From the NCBI GenBank assembly GCA_964562175.1, contig CAZLRV010000007.1:33422-97421 (forward strand): a stretch of DNA of 64,000 bases, in the 5' to 3' direction. The notes below the pieces were generated by a model. That model did not search any database. It saw only the letters and a list, made by a program, of their open reading frames with translations, and had not been told where the DNA came from. Origin of the DNA: CAZCJU01 sp964562175. Lineage in GTDB: Bacteria > Bacillota > Clostridia > Oscillospirales > CAG-272. Below, one piece after another: positions 15,198-23,806 of this stretch (positions within the stretch are counted from its first letter, which is position 1; every line of letters begins with the position of its first letter). The position numbers were made by a program, and so were the translations under genes.

Positions 15198-17843
15198 ATG
15201 AGAATCGTTAATCTTACGTGTGAGCATATGCCATGCACAGGTGATTTTGCTCACTGTATCGACAGTGTACATCCCGTATTCGGCTTTGCCGTTGAGGACA
15301 GGGACGGGGTAGATGTTGACTATTACAAAATAGTTGTCGCATCGAGTCCGGAGAAGCTCACCAACCGTAATGCGGACATATGGGACAGTGGGATCGTGCG
15401 CGATTCCGATACGACCTGCATTCGTTACACGGGAAAGGAGCTTGAAAGCCGCAAGACGTATTATTTTGCCGTATATGTTGCCGCAGGAGACAAAAAGGTA
15501 AGAAGCGATATAGGAAGCTTCACCACGGGCTTGCTTTATTCCTCGGATTGGAAATGCGGATTTATAGGTCTTAACAGGGAGTTTTTGCCCAAATGTGCGG
15601 GACCGGAGGCGGACATATCCGGTCGTCCTGCGCCGTATTTCCGCAAGTGCTTTACCGTTGCGTCGGGACTTGTTTCAGCCAAGGCATATGCAAGTGCGTT
15701 CGGAATATACGAGCTTTACGTAAACGGTGAGGATGCGGGTGCTTACAGGCTTGCTCCGGAATGGACGGAATACAAAAAATCACTTCAATATCAATATTAC
15801 GATATTACCGACAAGCTGGTCGAGGGTGAAAACTGTATCGGTGCAATTGTCGGCGACGGCTGGTTCAAGAGCAATTTGAATGCGGTCGGTCGTGACCAAT
15901 ACGGTGAGGACGTTGCTTTTATTATGAATCTCGCCCTTGAATATTCCGACGGTTCGGTCGATTATATCGTTACGGACAAGAGCTGGAAGGCTTCAAGCGG
16001 CGGCGTGCTTTATTCCGACAATCAAAACGGCGAATATTTCGATGCACGCCTTGAGGATGAAAACTGGTGCCGTGCTGGCTTTGACGATTCGTCATGGCAC
16101 GATGCGATACATTCCATGCCGCTTGAATGCACGTGGACGAGAATGAAAGCATCGATCGGTATGCAGGTAAAGGAGAATATCATTCTTTCGGCTCAGAGCG
16201 TTACCGTTGACAAAAACGGCTCTGTAATAGTCGATATGGGTCAAAATATGGTCGGAAACGCTTCGGTGCTGATACACGGAGCTGTCCCCGGCACGACTGT
16301 AACGGTACGTCACGGTGAAATGCTCAAGGACGACGGCACACTTTACACCGAAAATCTGCGTTCGGCACTTCAAACGGACACTTACATTTGCCGAGGCGGC
16401 GAGGAAAAATACGAGCCTCGTTTTACGTTCCACGGCTTCAGATTTTTGGAGATAACGGGACTCGGCTACATACCTCAAAAGGAAGATATCAAGGGACACG
16501 TTATATTCTCCGCTTGCACTCGCACCGGCTACGTTCAAACGGAGTCGCCTCTTGTAAACAAGCTGTTTGAAAATGCGCTGTGGGGTCAACGCGGAAATTT
16601 TGTGGGAATTCCCACCGACTGCCCTCAGCGTGACGAGCGTCTCGGTTGGACGGGCGATACGCAGATATTCTGCCGTTCGGCGTGCTACAATATGGATTGC
16701 TACGGCTTTTTCGATAAATATATGGAGGATCTGCGTGAATCGCAAAAGCCTAACGGTTCGGTTACCGATATCGTTCCGATGATACGTCACAGCTCGGGCA
16801 AGGGTCCCGATCTTGTCGGAAACGGAAATGCGGCATGGGGCGATGCGGTATTCGTAATTCCCTACACCGTTTACTCGATGTACGGTGATATTGCAATAAT
16901 AGCCCGCTCATACGACAGCATGAGCAGATATTTCAAGTACCTGCTCGGCACAACAACAGGTCTGCTTCGTCCCGCTCACGGTTACGGAGATTGGCTCTCT
17001 ATCGATGACACGACACCGCTTGATGTTTTGTCAACGGCTTATTTCGCATACGATGCTTATATCATGGCAAAGTGCGCAAAGCTGCTTTGTCGCGATTACG
17101 ATTACGAATACTACTCGGATATGTTTGAGCGTATAAGAGAAGCGTGGTGTGATGAATACGTTTCGGCTGATGTTACGATAAAGGGCGATACGCAATGCTG
17201 TTATGTTTTGGCTCTTAAGATGAAGCTTTTGCCCACCGAGCTTGAAAAGGCGGCGGCGGAGCATCTCGTAAGAACGATACGACGCAAGGATTATCATCTT
17301 TCCACGGGCTTTGTCGGTGTTTCGTATCTGTTGCCCGTGCTTTGCGATCACGGTCATTCCGATATCGCATACAGGCTTCTTTTGAACGATACTTATCCCT
17401 CTTGGGGATATTCGATAAAGAACGGCGCCACGACTATTTGGGAGAGATGGAACTCTTATACGAAGGAAAACGGCTTCGGCGATGTCGGAATGAACTCGTT
17501 CAACCATTATTCTCTCGGCAGTGTCGTTGAATGGATGTACGCTTATATGGGCGGTATCAAGCCGTATAAGCCCGGCTTTAAGGAGTTTTTCGTAAGACCC
17601 TATTTCAACGAAGCCGTAGGCGAGACCAAGGTCACATACGACAGCATTTCGGGTAAGATAATTTCAAGCTGGAAAAAGAGTGAGGACGGCTATATACTCA
17701 AGCTCACCGTGCCGTCAAATACAAAGGCTCATCTTATGTTCCCACCCTCAAGGGTCGAGGTGCTTTCGGGCAAGCGTTGCAAGGCAAAAAGCAACAGTAT
17801 TATCTGCGGCGGCGGAGAATATAAGTTTTTGATAAAAGAATAA
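15198..17843 (+). CDS. Alpha-L-rhamnosidase, GH78
   Basis: Removes terminal alpha-L-rhamnose from glycosides or polysaccharides by an inverting mechanism. The 881 residues follow the GH78 order: an N-terminal fibronectin-like domain (about 1-115, WDSGIV and YYFAVYV), a rhamnosidase N domain with a jelly-roll carbohydrate-binding part (YELYVNGEDAGAYRLAPEWTEY), the conserved middle domain, an (alpha/alpha)6 catalytic domain and a C-terminal beta-sandwich. The diagnostic DERLGWTGD at about residue 479 carries catalytic acids, and WERWNSY comes later. There is no signal peptide, so it probably acts in the cytoplasm on imported rhamnosides. An AAAGGA ribosome site precedes the ATG. It appears to be a single-gene unit. 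Confidence 0.93.
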   Translation: MRIVNLTCEHMPCTGDFAHCIDSVHPVFGFAVEDRDGVDVDYYKIVVASSPEKLTNRNADIWDSGIVRDSDTTCIRYTGKELESRKTYYFAVYVAAGDKKVRSDIGSFTTGLLYSSDWKCGFIGLNREFLPKCAGPEADISGRPAPYFRKCFTVASGLVSAKAYASAFGIYELYVNGEDAGAYRLAPEWTEYKKSLQYQYYDITDKLVEGENCIGAIVGDGWFKSNLNAVGRDQYGEDVAFIMNLALEYSDGSVDYIVTDKSWKASSGGVLYSDNQNGEYFDARLEDENWCRAGFDDSSWHDAIHSMPLECTWTRMKASIGMQVKENIILSAQSVTVDKNGSVIVDMGQNMVGNASVLIHGAVPGTTVTVRHGEMLKDDGTLYTENLRSALQTDTYICRGGEEKYEPRFTFHGFRFLEITGLGYIPQKEDIKGHVIFSACTRTGYVQTESPLVNKLFENALWGQRGNFVGIPTDCPQRDERLGWTGDTQIFCRSACYNMDCYGFFDKYMEDLRESQKPNGSVTDIVPMIRHSSGKGPDLVGNGNAAWGDAVFVIPYTVYSMYGDIAIIARSYDSMSRYFKYLLGTTTGLLRPAHGYGDWLSIDDTTPLDVLSTAYFAYDAYIMAKCAKLLCRDYDYEYYSDMFERIREAWCDEYVSADVTIKGDTQCCYVLALKMKLLPTELEKAAAEHLVRTIRRKDYHLSTGFVGVSYLLPVLCDHGHSDIAYRLLLNDTYPSWGYSIKNGATTIWERWNSYTKENGFGDVGMNSFNHYSLGSVVEWMYAYMGGIKPYKPGFKEFFVRPYFNEAVGETKVTYDSISGKIISSWKKSEDGYILKLTVPSNTKAHLMFPPSRVEVLSGKRCKAKSNSIICGGGEYKFLIKE

Positions 17844-17873
17844 AAGCTTACACCGTAAGGGTGCAAGCTCCAA

Positions 17874-17914
17874 AAAACGCTCTGCGGATATTTCGGTCTA
17901 CCGCAGAGCGTTTT
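17874..17914. terminator. Bidirectional terminator
   Basis: A 14-bp stem (17874-17887 with 17901-17914, core CGCTCTGCGG), 13-base loop, T-run on the plus strand (TTTTGTTTTTT) and on the minus strand (TTTTTT). It serves the rhamnosidase and the convergent zinc-ribbon gene. A smaller hairpin lies just before it (about 17845-17870). Confidence 0.9.
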
Positions 17915-17919
17915 GTTTT

Positions 17920-18222
17920 TTAGAAGAGCATACTTCCGAGCAAGCTGCCGATAATTGCGGAGTATATCACCGAGAATACCACGCTCACAATAAAGCCGAT
18001 AAGCGCACCCTTTCCCGCCGATTTAGCCTTGAGAGGCGTTTTGTCCTTATATACCAAATAGAGGATAAGACCTACGAGCGGAATAAAGAAACCAAGCACG
18101 GCAAAGCCCATATTAGGCGCATCCGCCTCGGCAGCAGGGCTATTGGTAACCGCACAGCCGCAGTGAGGGCATATAGCCGCCTCGTCCATTATTTCCTTGC
18201 CGCATTTTGAGCAAAATTTCAT
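17920..18222 (-). CDS. Small zinc-ribbon membrane protein
   Basis: A 100-residue protein. Residues 1-25 form a zinc ribbon (CSKCGKEIMDEAAICPHCG, two CxxC knuckles), followed by a short Ala-rich linker and two hydrophobic segments (about 38-57, GFAVLGFFIPLVGLILYLVY, and 72-98, GALIGFIVSVVFSVIYSAIIG). The arrangement is common in Firmicutes, but the function is not known. A ribosome site (AAGGAG) lies 8 bases before the ATG. What makes it notable is its leader: a consensus promoter 235 bases upstream, a long folded RNA, and an intrinsic terminator ending only about 20 bases before the start codon. Expression probably depends on read-through of that terminator. Confidence 0.85.
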   Translation of the reverse strand: MKFCSKCGKEIMDEAAICPHCGCAVTNSPAAEADAPNMGFAVLGFFIPLVGLILYLVYKDKTPLKAKSAGKGALIGFIVSVVFSVIYSAIIGSLLGSMLF

Positions 18223-18241
18223 AATTTCGATCTCCTTAACG

Positions 18242-18451
18242 AAAATAAAAAGTACGCCGACCGAAATCGACGTACCGAAAAACGCAAATTCCGATCGTTG
18301 CTACACAAAACCGATAAATGCGATAATATACCGTACCATTATCAGTTGAAATCTGCGTTTTTACCAAATTTAATCGATAACGGCACGACGAAAAAAGGGT
18401 ATACTTCCATACGGAACCCAATTATCGCATAAGTATTCGGTTTTGTGTAGC
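18242..18451 (-). ncRNA. Structured leader or small RNA, unknown class
   Basis: Read on the minus strand from the start predicted near 18451. P1 is a perfect 15-bp helix (18437-18451 with 18300-18314, core GCTACACAAAACCGA). P2 is 9 perfect pairs (18421-18429 with 18319-18327). P3 is 5 pairs (18410-18414 with 18331-18335). P4 is 8 pairs with one G-U (18376-18383 with 18336-18343). The P4 loop segment AAAAACGCA (18354-18362) is exactly complementary to TGCGTTTTT (18278-18286) downstream of P1, giving a possible pseudoknot. The RNA ends in an intrinsic terminator. The imperfect pairs are G-U on the minus strand but A-C on the plus strand, supporting this orientation. I do not recognise a known riboswitch, T-box, 6S or SRP signature. 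Confidence 0.65.
18252..18275 (-). terminator. Intrinsic terminator inside the zinc-ribbon gene leader
   Basis: Minus strand: GTACGTCGA, loop TTTCGG, TCGGCGTAC (nine pairs with one U-G), then TTTTTATTTT. The ribosome site of the zinc-ribbon gene follows at once, which is the layout of transcriptional attenuation. Confidence 0.85.
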
Positions 18452-18457
18452 ACCCTT

Positions 18458-18486
18458 ATTGTATCATATATTCATTGTCTTGTCAA
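18458..18486 (-). promoter_or_regulatory. Consensus promoter of the structured RNA / zinc-ribbon gene
   Basis: Minus strand: perfect -35 TTGACA (18486-18481), 17-bp spacer, -10 TACAAT (18463-18458). The predicted start (about 18451) falls at the first base of helix P1. Confidence 0.85.
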
Positions 18487-18599
18487 CACAATTTTTCAAA
18501 AAAATAAAATTTTATAATGGAAAAGCGGGAATCCAATGATACGTTGTCGATATAATAGAATATTTTTTTATAAATTCACTCAAAAAAGTGCGATTCTTA

Positions 18600-18628
18600 T
18601 TGATTTTTTTGCATTTGTATGGTATTAT
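18600..18628 (+). promoter_or_regulatory. Promoter of ahcY
   Basis: -35 TTGATT (18600-18605), 17 bp, -10 TATTAT (18623-18628); start near 18635, leaving a short leader with GGAGCG as ribosome site. Confidence 0.6.
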
Positions 18629-18657
18629 TACATTGAGAAATAGTATGGAGCGAAATT

Positions 18658-19893
18658 ATGAGTGAAATAAAGGATATTTCCCTTGCCCAATCGGGCAGAG
18701 ATAAAATAGCGTGGGTTGCGGACCATATGCCCGTGCTCAACATAATTAAAGAAGATTTCGAAAAAACAAAGCCGTTTGACGGCGTTAAGATATCAATGTC
18801 AATACATCTTGAGGCAAAGACCGCATATCTTGCGAGGGTATTGCGTGCCGGCGGTGCAAGCGTGTGCGTTACGGGCTGTAATCCTCTTTCGACTCAGGAC
18901 GATGTAGCCGCCGCACTTGCCGATGAGGGCTTTGAGGTGAATGCTTACCGAGGGGTTGACGAAAAAACATATCAAAAGCATCTTATCGCCACACTTGAAC
19001 ATAAGCCGGAGCTTATAATCGACGACGGCGGTGATTTTACACAGCTGCTTCATTCCTCATGTAAGCACCTCGCAGATGACATTATCGGCGGTTGCGAGGA
19101 AACGACTACGGGTATACGCCGTCTTGCCGCAAGAGAACGTCGCGGAGAGCTTAATTACACCATGATAGACGTAAACGATGCCGACTGCAAGCACCTTTTC
19201 GATAACAGATACGGCACGGGACAATCGACGCTCGACGGAATAATGAACAGCACAAATCTTATGATAGCCGGCAAGACCGTTGTCGTTGCGGGCTACGGCT
19301 GGTGCGGCAAGGGCTTTGCAATGCGTGCAAGAGGTATGGGCGGTATAGTAATCGTTACCGAGATAGACCCGGTGCGTGCAATTGAGGCTCGTATGGACGG
19401 CTTTTCGGTAATGACCATGGACGATGCCGCACCGCTCGGCGATATATTCGTTACCTTGACAGGTTGTTGCGATGTTATAAGCAAGCGTCATTTTGAGGTG
19501 ATGAAAAACGGTGTTCTGCTTGCAAACTCCGGACACTTTGACGTTGAGATAGACAGGGAGGCATTGACACAGCTTGCCGATGAGGTATTTTACAGAAAGC
19601 CCAATATCATGGGCTACAGAATGAAAGACGGGCGAGTGCTTAATCTTTTGGCAGAGGGACGGCTCGTAAATCTTGCCGCCGGCAACGGGCACCCGGCTGA
19701 AATTATGGATATGTCGTTTTCAATACAATCAAAGAGCCTTGAATATTTGATAAAAACAAAGGGTACGCTTGAAAACAAGCTCTACCCCGTTCCCCGTGAG
19801 GCGGATCTGTTCGTTGCACGTGCGAAGCTTAGTGCAATGGGCTCAACGATAGACGAGCTTACCGAAAAACAACGTGCGTATTATTTCGGTTGA
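18658..19893 (+). CDS. ahcY: S-adenosylhomocysteine hydrolase
   Basis: Splits S-adenosylhomocysteine to homocysteine and adenosine, with tightly bound NAD, keeping methyltransferases such as PrmA from product inhibition. The 411 residues show SIHLEAKTAYLARVL and GCNPLSTQDDVAAAL in the substrate domain, EETTTGIRRL, the NAD loop GYGWCGKG at about residue 212, and NSGHFDVEID. The length fits the shorter bacterial and archaeal form without the roughly 40-residue insertion. The start ATG follows a GGAG ribosome site. The Nth gene starts just past its stop, so the two are probably co-transcribed. Confidence 0.95.
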   Translation: MSEIKDISLAQSGRDKIAWVADHMPVLNIIKEDFEKTKPFDGVKISMSIHLEAKTAYLARVLRAGGASVCVTGCNPLSTQDDVAAALADEGFEVNAYRGVDEKTYQKHLIATLEHKPELIIDDGGDFTQLLHSSCKHLADDIIGGCEETTTGIRRLAARERRGELNYTMIDVNDADCKHLFDNRYGTGQSTLDGIMNSTNLMIAGKTVVVAGYGWCGKGFAMRARGMGGIVIVTEIDPVRAIEARMDGFSVMTMDDAAPLGDIFVTLTGCCDVISKRHFEVMKNGVLLANSGHFDVEIDREALTQLADEVFYRKPNIMGYRMKDGRVLNLLAEGRLVNLAAGNGHPAEIMDMSFSIQSKSLEYLIKTKGTLENKLYPVPREADLFVARAKLSAMGSTIDELTEKQRAYYFG

Positions 19894-19894
19894 T

Positions 19895-20545
19895 ATGACA
19901 AAGGAAGAAAAAGCGATACATATATGTCGGCTCTTGAAAGATATCTACCCGAATGCCGAATGCACCTTGCAGTACGGCTCAGACCCGTGGCGTTTGCTTG
20001 TAATGGGTATTCTCTCGGCACAATGCACCGACAAGCGTGTAAACGAGGTATGCATTGAGCTGTTTAAAAGCTTTCCCACCCCCGAGCGTATGTCATGCGG
20101 TGATATCTCCGAAATAGAACGGCTTATATTCGCCTGCGGACTTTACAAGACAAAGGCAAAAAACATCAAGGAAGCCTCATATCGCATATGCAATACGTTC
20201 GGCGGCAAGGTTCCGGACACCATGGAGCAGCTGCTTACCTTGCCCGGAGTCGGCAGGAAGATCGCAAATTTGATACTCGGCGATATATACGGCAAGCCAG
20301 CCATAGTCGCTGATACGCATTGTATCAGGATATCCGCTCGTCTTGGGCTGAGCAGTGACGACGGGGAACGTGCTTCCGCACTTTTGACAGAACGCCGTCT
20401 TGCCGCACTTGTTCCGCCGAGTGAGAGCAGTGAGCTCTGCCACAGGATAGTGCAGTTCGGACGTGACATATGTTCATCGGCAGACCCAAAATGCGAAAAA
20501 TGCCCGTTTTCAAATATTTGTATATATTATAAGCATATTTCTTAA
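19895..20545 (+). CDS. nth: Endonuclease III, DNA glycosylase/AP lyase
   Basis: Base-excision repair enzyme that removes oxidised pyrimidines and cleaves at abasic sites. From the ATG at 19895 it has 216 residues, close to E. coli Nth. A GTG 21 bases upstream is in frame but overlaps ahcY. Visible features are the helix-hairpin-helix LLTLPGVGRKIANLIL with catalytic Lys at about 122, catalytic Asp at about 140 in VADTHCIRIS, and the C-terminal 4Fe-4S cluster ligands in exact C-x6-C-x2-C-x5-C spacing. All catalytic residues are present. It lies directly between ahcY and rarA. Confidence 0.95.
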   Translation: MTKEEKAIHICRLLKDIYPNAECTLQYGSDPWRLLVMGILSAQCTDKRVNEVCIELFKSFPTPERMSCGDISEIERLIFACGLYKTKAKNIKEASYRICNTFGGKVPDTMEQLLTLPGVGRKIANLILGDIYGKPAIVADTHCIRISARLGLSSDDGERASALLTERRLAALVPPSESSELCHRIVQFGRDICSSADPKCEKCPFSNICIYYKHIS

Positions 20546-20572
20546 ACGATAAGAAAGGAACGGTAAAGGACA

Positions 20573-21829
20573 ATGCTGATACGTCCTCTCGCCGACAGGC
20601 TTCGCCCGACGGAATTTGATGATATTGCCGGTCAAAAAAAGCTATTCGGCAAAAACGGTTCTCTCAGGCGCATGGTCGAATCGGGTCATATCACAAATAT
20701 GATATTTTACGGCCCGCCCGGAACGGGAAAAACGACCGCCGCAAATATTATTGCTCAAAAATCCAATATGGTACTGCACAAGCTAAACGCAACTACGGCA
20801 TCAATATCCGACATTAAAGAAATAACCTCGCAGACCGACAGCTTTTTAGGCTCCGGCGGTATACTGCTCTATTTGGATGAGATACAATATTTTAACAAGA
20901 AACAACAGCAAACTCTGCTTGAATACATGGAGGACGGCAGAATAACGCTTATAGCCTCCACCACCGAAAATCCGTTTTTCAGCATTTACGGTGCTATTAT
21001 CTCCCGTTCTGCCGTATTCGAATTTCGTCCCGTTCAGCCGAAAGACTGTGTACCGTGTCTGCGGCGTGCATTGTCAGTGCTTAACAACGAGAACGGAAAG
21101 AATATCAAGTGTGAGGACGATGTATTTGAGTATATAGCCAAGCTGTGCGGCGGTGATGTTCGCCACTCTATGGGTCTGCTTGAGCATATGTATTTTGCCT
21201 CCGACGGTGAGATCACCGTTTCTCTCGCAAACGAGTTTATTCCCGAAGCGATGCGCGGAATAAGCACGTTTTCGAAAGAGGGCGACGACCATTACGACCT
21301 GCTCTCCGCACTTCAAAAATCAATACGCGGCTCCGATCCCGATGCGACGGTGTTTTATTTGGCACGCCTGTTGTGTGCCGGCGAGCTTCTGTCGGTATGC
21401 CGTCGCCTTCAGGTCATAGCCTCCGAGGATATCGGCTTGGCGTATCCCATGGCGGCTGCTATAGTGCGTGCGTGCTGTGAGTCGGCACTCGACCTCGGTC
21501 TGCCCGAGGCGAGAATACCGTTGGCAAACGCCGCCGTTACTCTTGCAACCGCACCTAAATCGGTAACGGCACTTGAGGCACTCGACCTTGCCATGGAGGA
21601 TGTAAAAGCGGGACGCGGCAAGGATATTCCGGCACACCTGCGTGACAGTCATTACGAGGGTGCCTCGACTCTCGGTCACGGCACGAGCTATAAATATCCG
21701 CACGCATACAAGAACGATTATGTTGCTCAAAGGTATCTGCCGGAGGACGTGGCAAACAGACAGTACTATAAATACGGCACGAACAAAACGGAGCAAAGTG
21801 CCAAAGCATATTGGGATAAGATCAAATAA
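20573..21829 (+). CDS. rarA: Replication-associated recombination protein RarA (MgsA)
   Basis: AAA+ ATPase related to clamp loaders that acts at stalled replication forks. The 418 residues contain Walker A GPPGTGKTT at about residue 47, Walker B LYLDEIQYF, and sensor 1 ASTTENPFFS. The C-terminal tetramerisation part includes EDIGLAYPMA and SHYEGASTLGHG-like segments typical of the family, ending in QRYLPEDV. It follows nth by 27 bases with its own ribosome site, a short DNA-repair pair. Confidence 0.95.
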   Translation: MLIRPLADRLRPTEFDDIAGQKKLFGKNGSLRRMVESGHITNMIFYGPPGTGKTTAANIIAQKSNMVLHKLNATTASISDIKEITSQTDSFLGSGGILLYLDEIQYFNKKQQQTLLEYMEDGRITLIASTTENPFFSIYGAIISRSAVFEFRPVQPKDCVPCLRRALSVLNNENGKNIKCEDDVFEYIAKLCGGDVRHSMGLLEHMYFASDGEITVSLANEFIPEAMRGISTFSKEGDDHYDLLSALQKSIRGSDPDATVFYLARLLCAGELLSVCRRLQVIASEDIGLAYPMAAAIVRACCESALDLGLPEARIPLANAAVTLATAPKSVTALEALDLAMEDVKAGRGKDIPAHLRDSHYEGASTLGHGTSYKYPHAYKNDYVAQRYLPEDVANRQYYKYGTNKTEQSAKAYWDKIK

Positions 21830-21841
21830 AGGAGATATGAT

Positions 21842-22426
21842 ATGCCGTCGGCTATGATACACTTAAAAACGGCACTCGAATACAAAAGCGACGCTTCCCC
21901 TCTTTTTCTGATAGGAAACCTCGCTCCGGATTGTCGTGATATACGTGAGCTTAAGGACGTATCGCACTTCAGAAGCTCGCCCGACCGCACGGGAGATCTG
22001 CGCCGTTTGCGTGATCGAACAGACAAAAGCGACCCGTTCGATTTCGGAATACTTTTACATTTATTTTTGGATTACAAATGGGACTATATAACGGAGCATG
22101 ATTACAGATCGGTGTTTTTCAAGGACGGTACATTTGCTTTTCTGTATTACAGAGAGCAGATAACACGTGCGACATCGTACATTTACAACCACACGCAAGG
22201 CTCCGATGAGCTGTGGCGCACCTTATGCTCGGTATCCGAAGCCGATTACGATACACACCCCGAATTTCCTTCCTCCGATATCAGAGAGTTTCTTTTGAGA
22301 AACGCAAAATGGAATGCGGAAACGAAGCTACCCGCCTCCGATATATTCACCCCCGAATACGTCGATGAGTTTATCAAAAGATCGGCACTTGCCTTTGCCG
22401 ATTTTCTGCAATACGATATATTATAA
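21842..22426 (+). CDS. Zinc-dependent phospholipase C-like protein
   Basis: A 194-residue helical protein resembling the Zn_dep_PLPC family: an early MIHLKTA, then IGNLAPDCRD (Asp and neighbouring His of a metal site), SHFR, and HLFLDYKWD. There is no signal peptide, unlike secreted clostridial alpha-toxins, so it is probably an intracellular relative of unknown substrate. The AAAGGAG ribosome site is 12 bases past the rarA stop, so it ends the ahcY-nth-rarA operon, which the strong hairpin at 22441 closes. Confidence 0.7.
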   Translation: MPSAMIHLKTALEYKSDASPLFLIGNLAPDCRDIRELKDVSHFRSSPDRTGDLRRLRDRTDKSDPFDFGILLHLFLDYKWDYITEHDYRSVFFKDGTFAFLYYREQITRATSYIYNHTQGSDELWRTLCSVSEADYDTHPEFPSSDIREFLLRNAKWNAETKLPASDIFTPEYVDEFIKRSALAFADFLQYDIL

Positions 22427-22440
22427 TACGATATATTATA

Positions 22441-22485
22441 AAGCAATCTCGCCGATACGATGTCAGCGTATCGGCGAGATTGCTT
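22441..22485. terminator. Bidirectional terminator
   Basis: A 19-bp perfect stem (22441-22459 with 22467-22485, core AATCTCGCCGATACG) with a 7-base loop, between convergent genes. A short direct repeat of TACGATATATTATAA precedes it. Confidence 0.9.
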
Positions 22486-22487
22486 AT

Positions 22488-23609
22488 TTACAGGCTGTCA
22501 AGCTCAGCCTCAAGCCTTTTCAGGTCATCCGTTATCTTTATCTTTTGCGGACATAGTGCTTCACATCTGCCGCAGGCGATACAGTTTTTCGGCTTTGTGC
22601 TTTCATCCGTATCGTTTTGCCATTTGCTTTTCGTTGCCGCCTTGTTATCGAACATTCCGTACTTGTTCCACAGTGCAAAGCTCGACGGAATATTTACACC
22701 CTGCGGGCACGGCATACAATATCCACAGCCCGTACAGCCGTTTTTAACACGTGACAAGAACATACGCTTTGCCTCATCTATCACCGCATGCTCCGTGTCA
22801 TCAAGCGGCTTGAAATCGGCAAAGGTCGATACATTCTCCTCCACCTGCTCCATGGTAGACATACCCGACAGAACCGTCAGCACTCCGTCAAGACTGCCCG
22901 CCCATCTTATGGCAAGGCTCGGTGCGGTGCTTGAGGCTTTTTCGGCAAACAGCCTTGATATTTCATCGGGTACGCTCGCAAGCGTGCCGCCCTTTATCGG
23001 TTCCATTACGATAACCGGCGTGTTTCTGCTTCGAGCAAGCTCATAGCCGCGCAGACCCGCCTGAATATCCGTATCCATATAATTCAGCTGTAGCTGGCAA
23101 AAATCCCAATCCTTATAGGTTATTATCTTTTCAAACGCCTCATAGGAATCGTGGAACGAAAAGCCAAGATATTTTATAAGCCCGCGGCGCTTGTATTCCT
23201 CAAGCAGCTCAAGCACGCCGAGGGTGACCATTTTTTCGAATTTCGCTCCGCTGAGTGAATGGAGCAGATAAAGATCCACATAGCCGCATTTCAGCTTTTC
23301 AAGCTGTTGTGCGAATATGCGCTTTGCATCCTCAACGCTCTCGACCTGCCAGCAAGGGAGCTTTGTCGCAATATTGTATGTTTCCCTATCGTATTTTGAC
23401 AGGTACTCGCCCATAAATTCCTCGCTTTCCCCGTTATGATACGGGTGAGCGGTATCAAAATAGTTCACACCGCAACGGTATGCGTGGTCGAGCATTGCCG
23501 TTGCCTTCTCTCGGTCTATTTTACCCTCGCCGTTCAGCGGAAAACGCATACAGCCGAAGCCGAGCAGTGATATCTGCCGTTTTATTTTATCAAATCCTCT
23601 GTAATACAT
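22488..23609 (-). CDS. Aldo/keto reductase with C-terminal 4Fe-4S domain
   Basis: About 373 residues. The N-terminal TIM barrel is an aldo/keto reductase (LLGFGCMRFPL, then NYFDTAHPYHNGESE with the Asp/Tyr pair, ATKLPCW with the Lys, and DLYLLHS). The C-terminal part adds two clusters of cysteines (CTGCGYCMPCPQGVNIP and CIACGRCEALCPQKI), as in ferredoxin-linked members of the clostridial family. The ATG at 23609 (MYYRGF) is preferred because GAGG lies 6 bases upstream; an ATG four codons earlier is too close to it. The physiological substrate is unknown. It is a single gene closed by the shared terminator. Confidence 0.9.
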   Translation of the reverse strand: MYYRGFDKIKRQISLLGFGCMRFPLNGEGKIDREKATAMLDHAYRCGVNYFDTAHPYHNGESEEFMGEYLSKYDRETYNIATKLPCWQVESVEDAKRIFAQQLEKLKCGYVDLYLLHSLSGAKFEKMVTLGVLELLEEYKRRGLIKYLGFSFHDSYEAFEKIITYKDWDFCQLQLNYMDTDIQAGLRGYELARSRNTPVIVMEPIKGGTLASVPDEISRLFAEKASSTAPSLAIRWAGSLDGVLTVLSGMSTMEQVEENVSTFADFKPLDDTEHAVIDEAKRMFLSRVKNGCTGCGYCMPCPQGVNIPSSFALWNKYGMFDNKAATKSKWQNDTDESTKPKNCIACGRCEALCPQKIKITDDLKRLEAELDSL

Positions 23610-23716
23610 ATCATACCTCACTTTTTCATATATATTACCATAAATACGGATTTTTGTCTATAGTATTCGGGTAAAAAAATCAAATTGATATTTTTTAATA
23701 TTTTCGGAGAAAACTG

Positions 23717-23745
23717 TTGAAATTTGCTCGGTTTTATGGTATACT
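23717..23745 (+). promoter_or_regulatory. Promoter of the E2-like / FNT operon
   Basis: -35 TTGAAA (23717-23722), 17-bp spacer, -10 TATACT (23740-23745) with TGG just before it. The start would be near 23752, giving a leader of about 55 nt. Confidence 0.75.
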
Positions 23746-23806
23746 GTATTTTATAGTACAAAATCAATGCTTTTAAGCTATGACGCAAATAAACATAAAG
23801 GAAGCT

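Noticed and set aside
18236..18421. Minus-strand open frame of 61 codons in the structured leader
   Set aside because: It lies across P2, P4 and the terminator, lacks a ribosome site, and has no protein-like features. The RNA structure explains the region.
18242..18451. 6S RNA, SRP RNA or T-box identity for the structured RNA
   Set aside because: No SRP GGAA-loop motif and no T-box sequence or specifier layout. The possible pseudoknot and downstream gene do not suit 6S RNA, though a covariance search is needed to exclude it.
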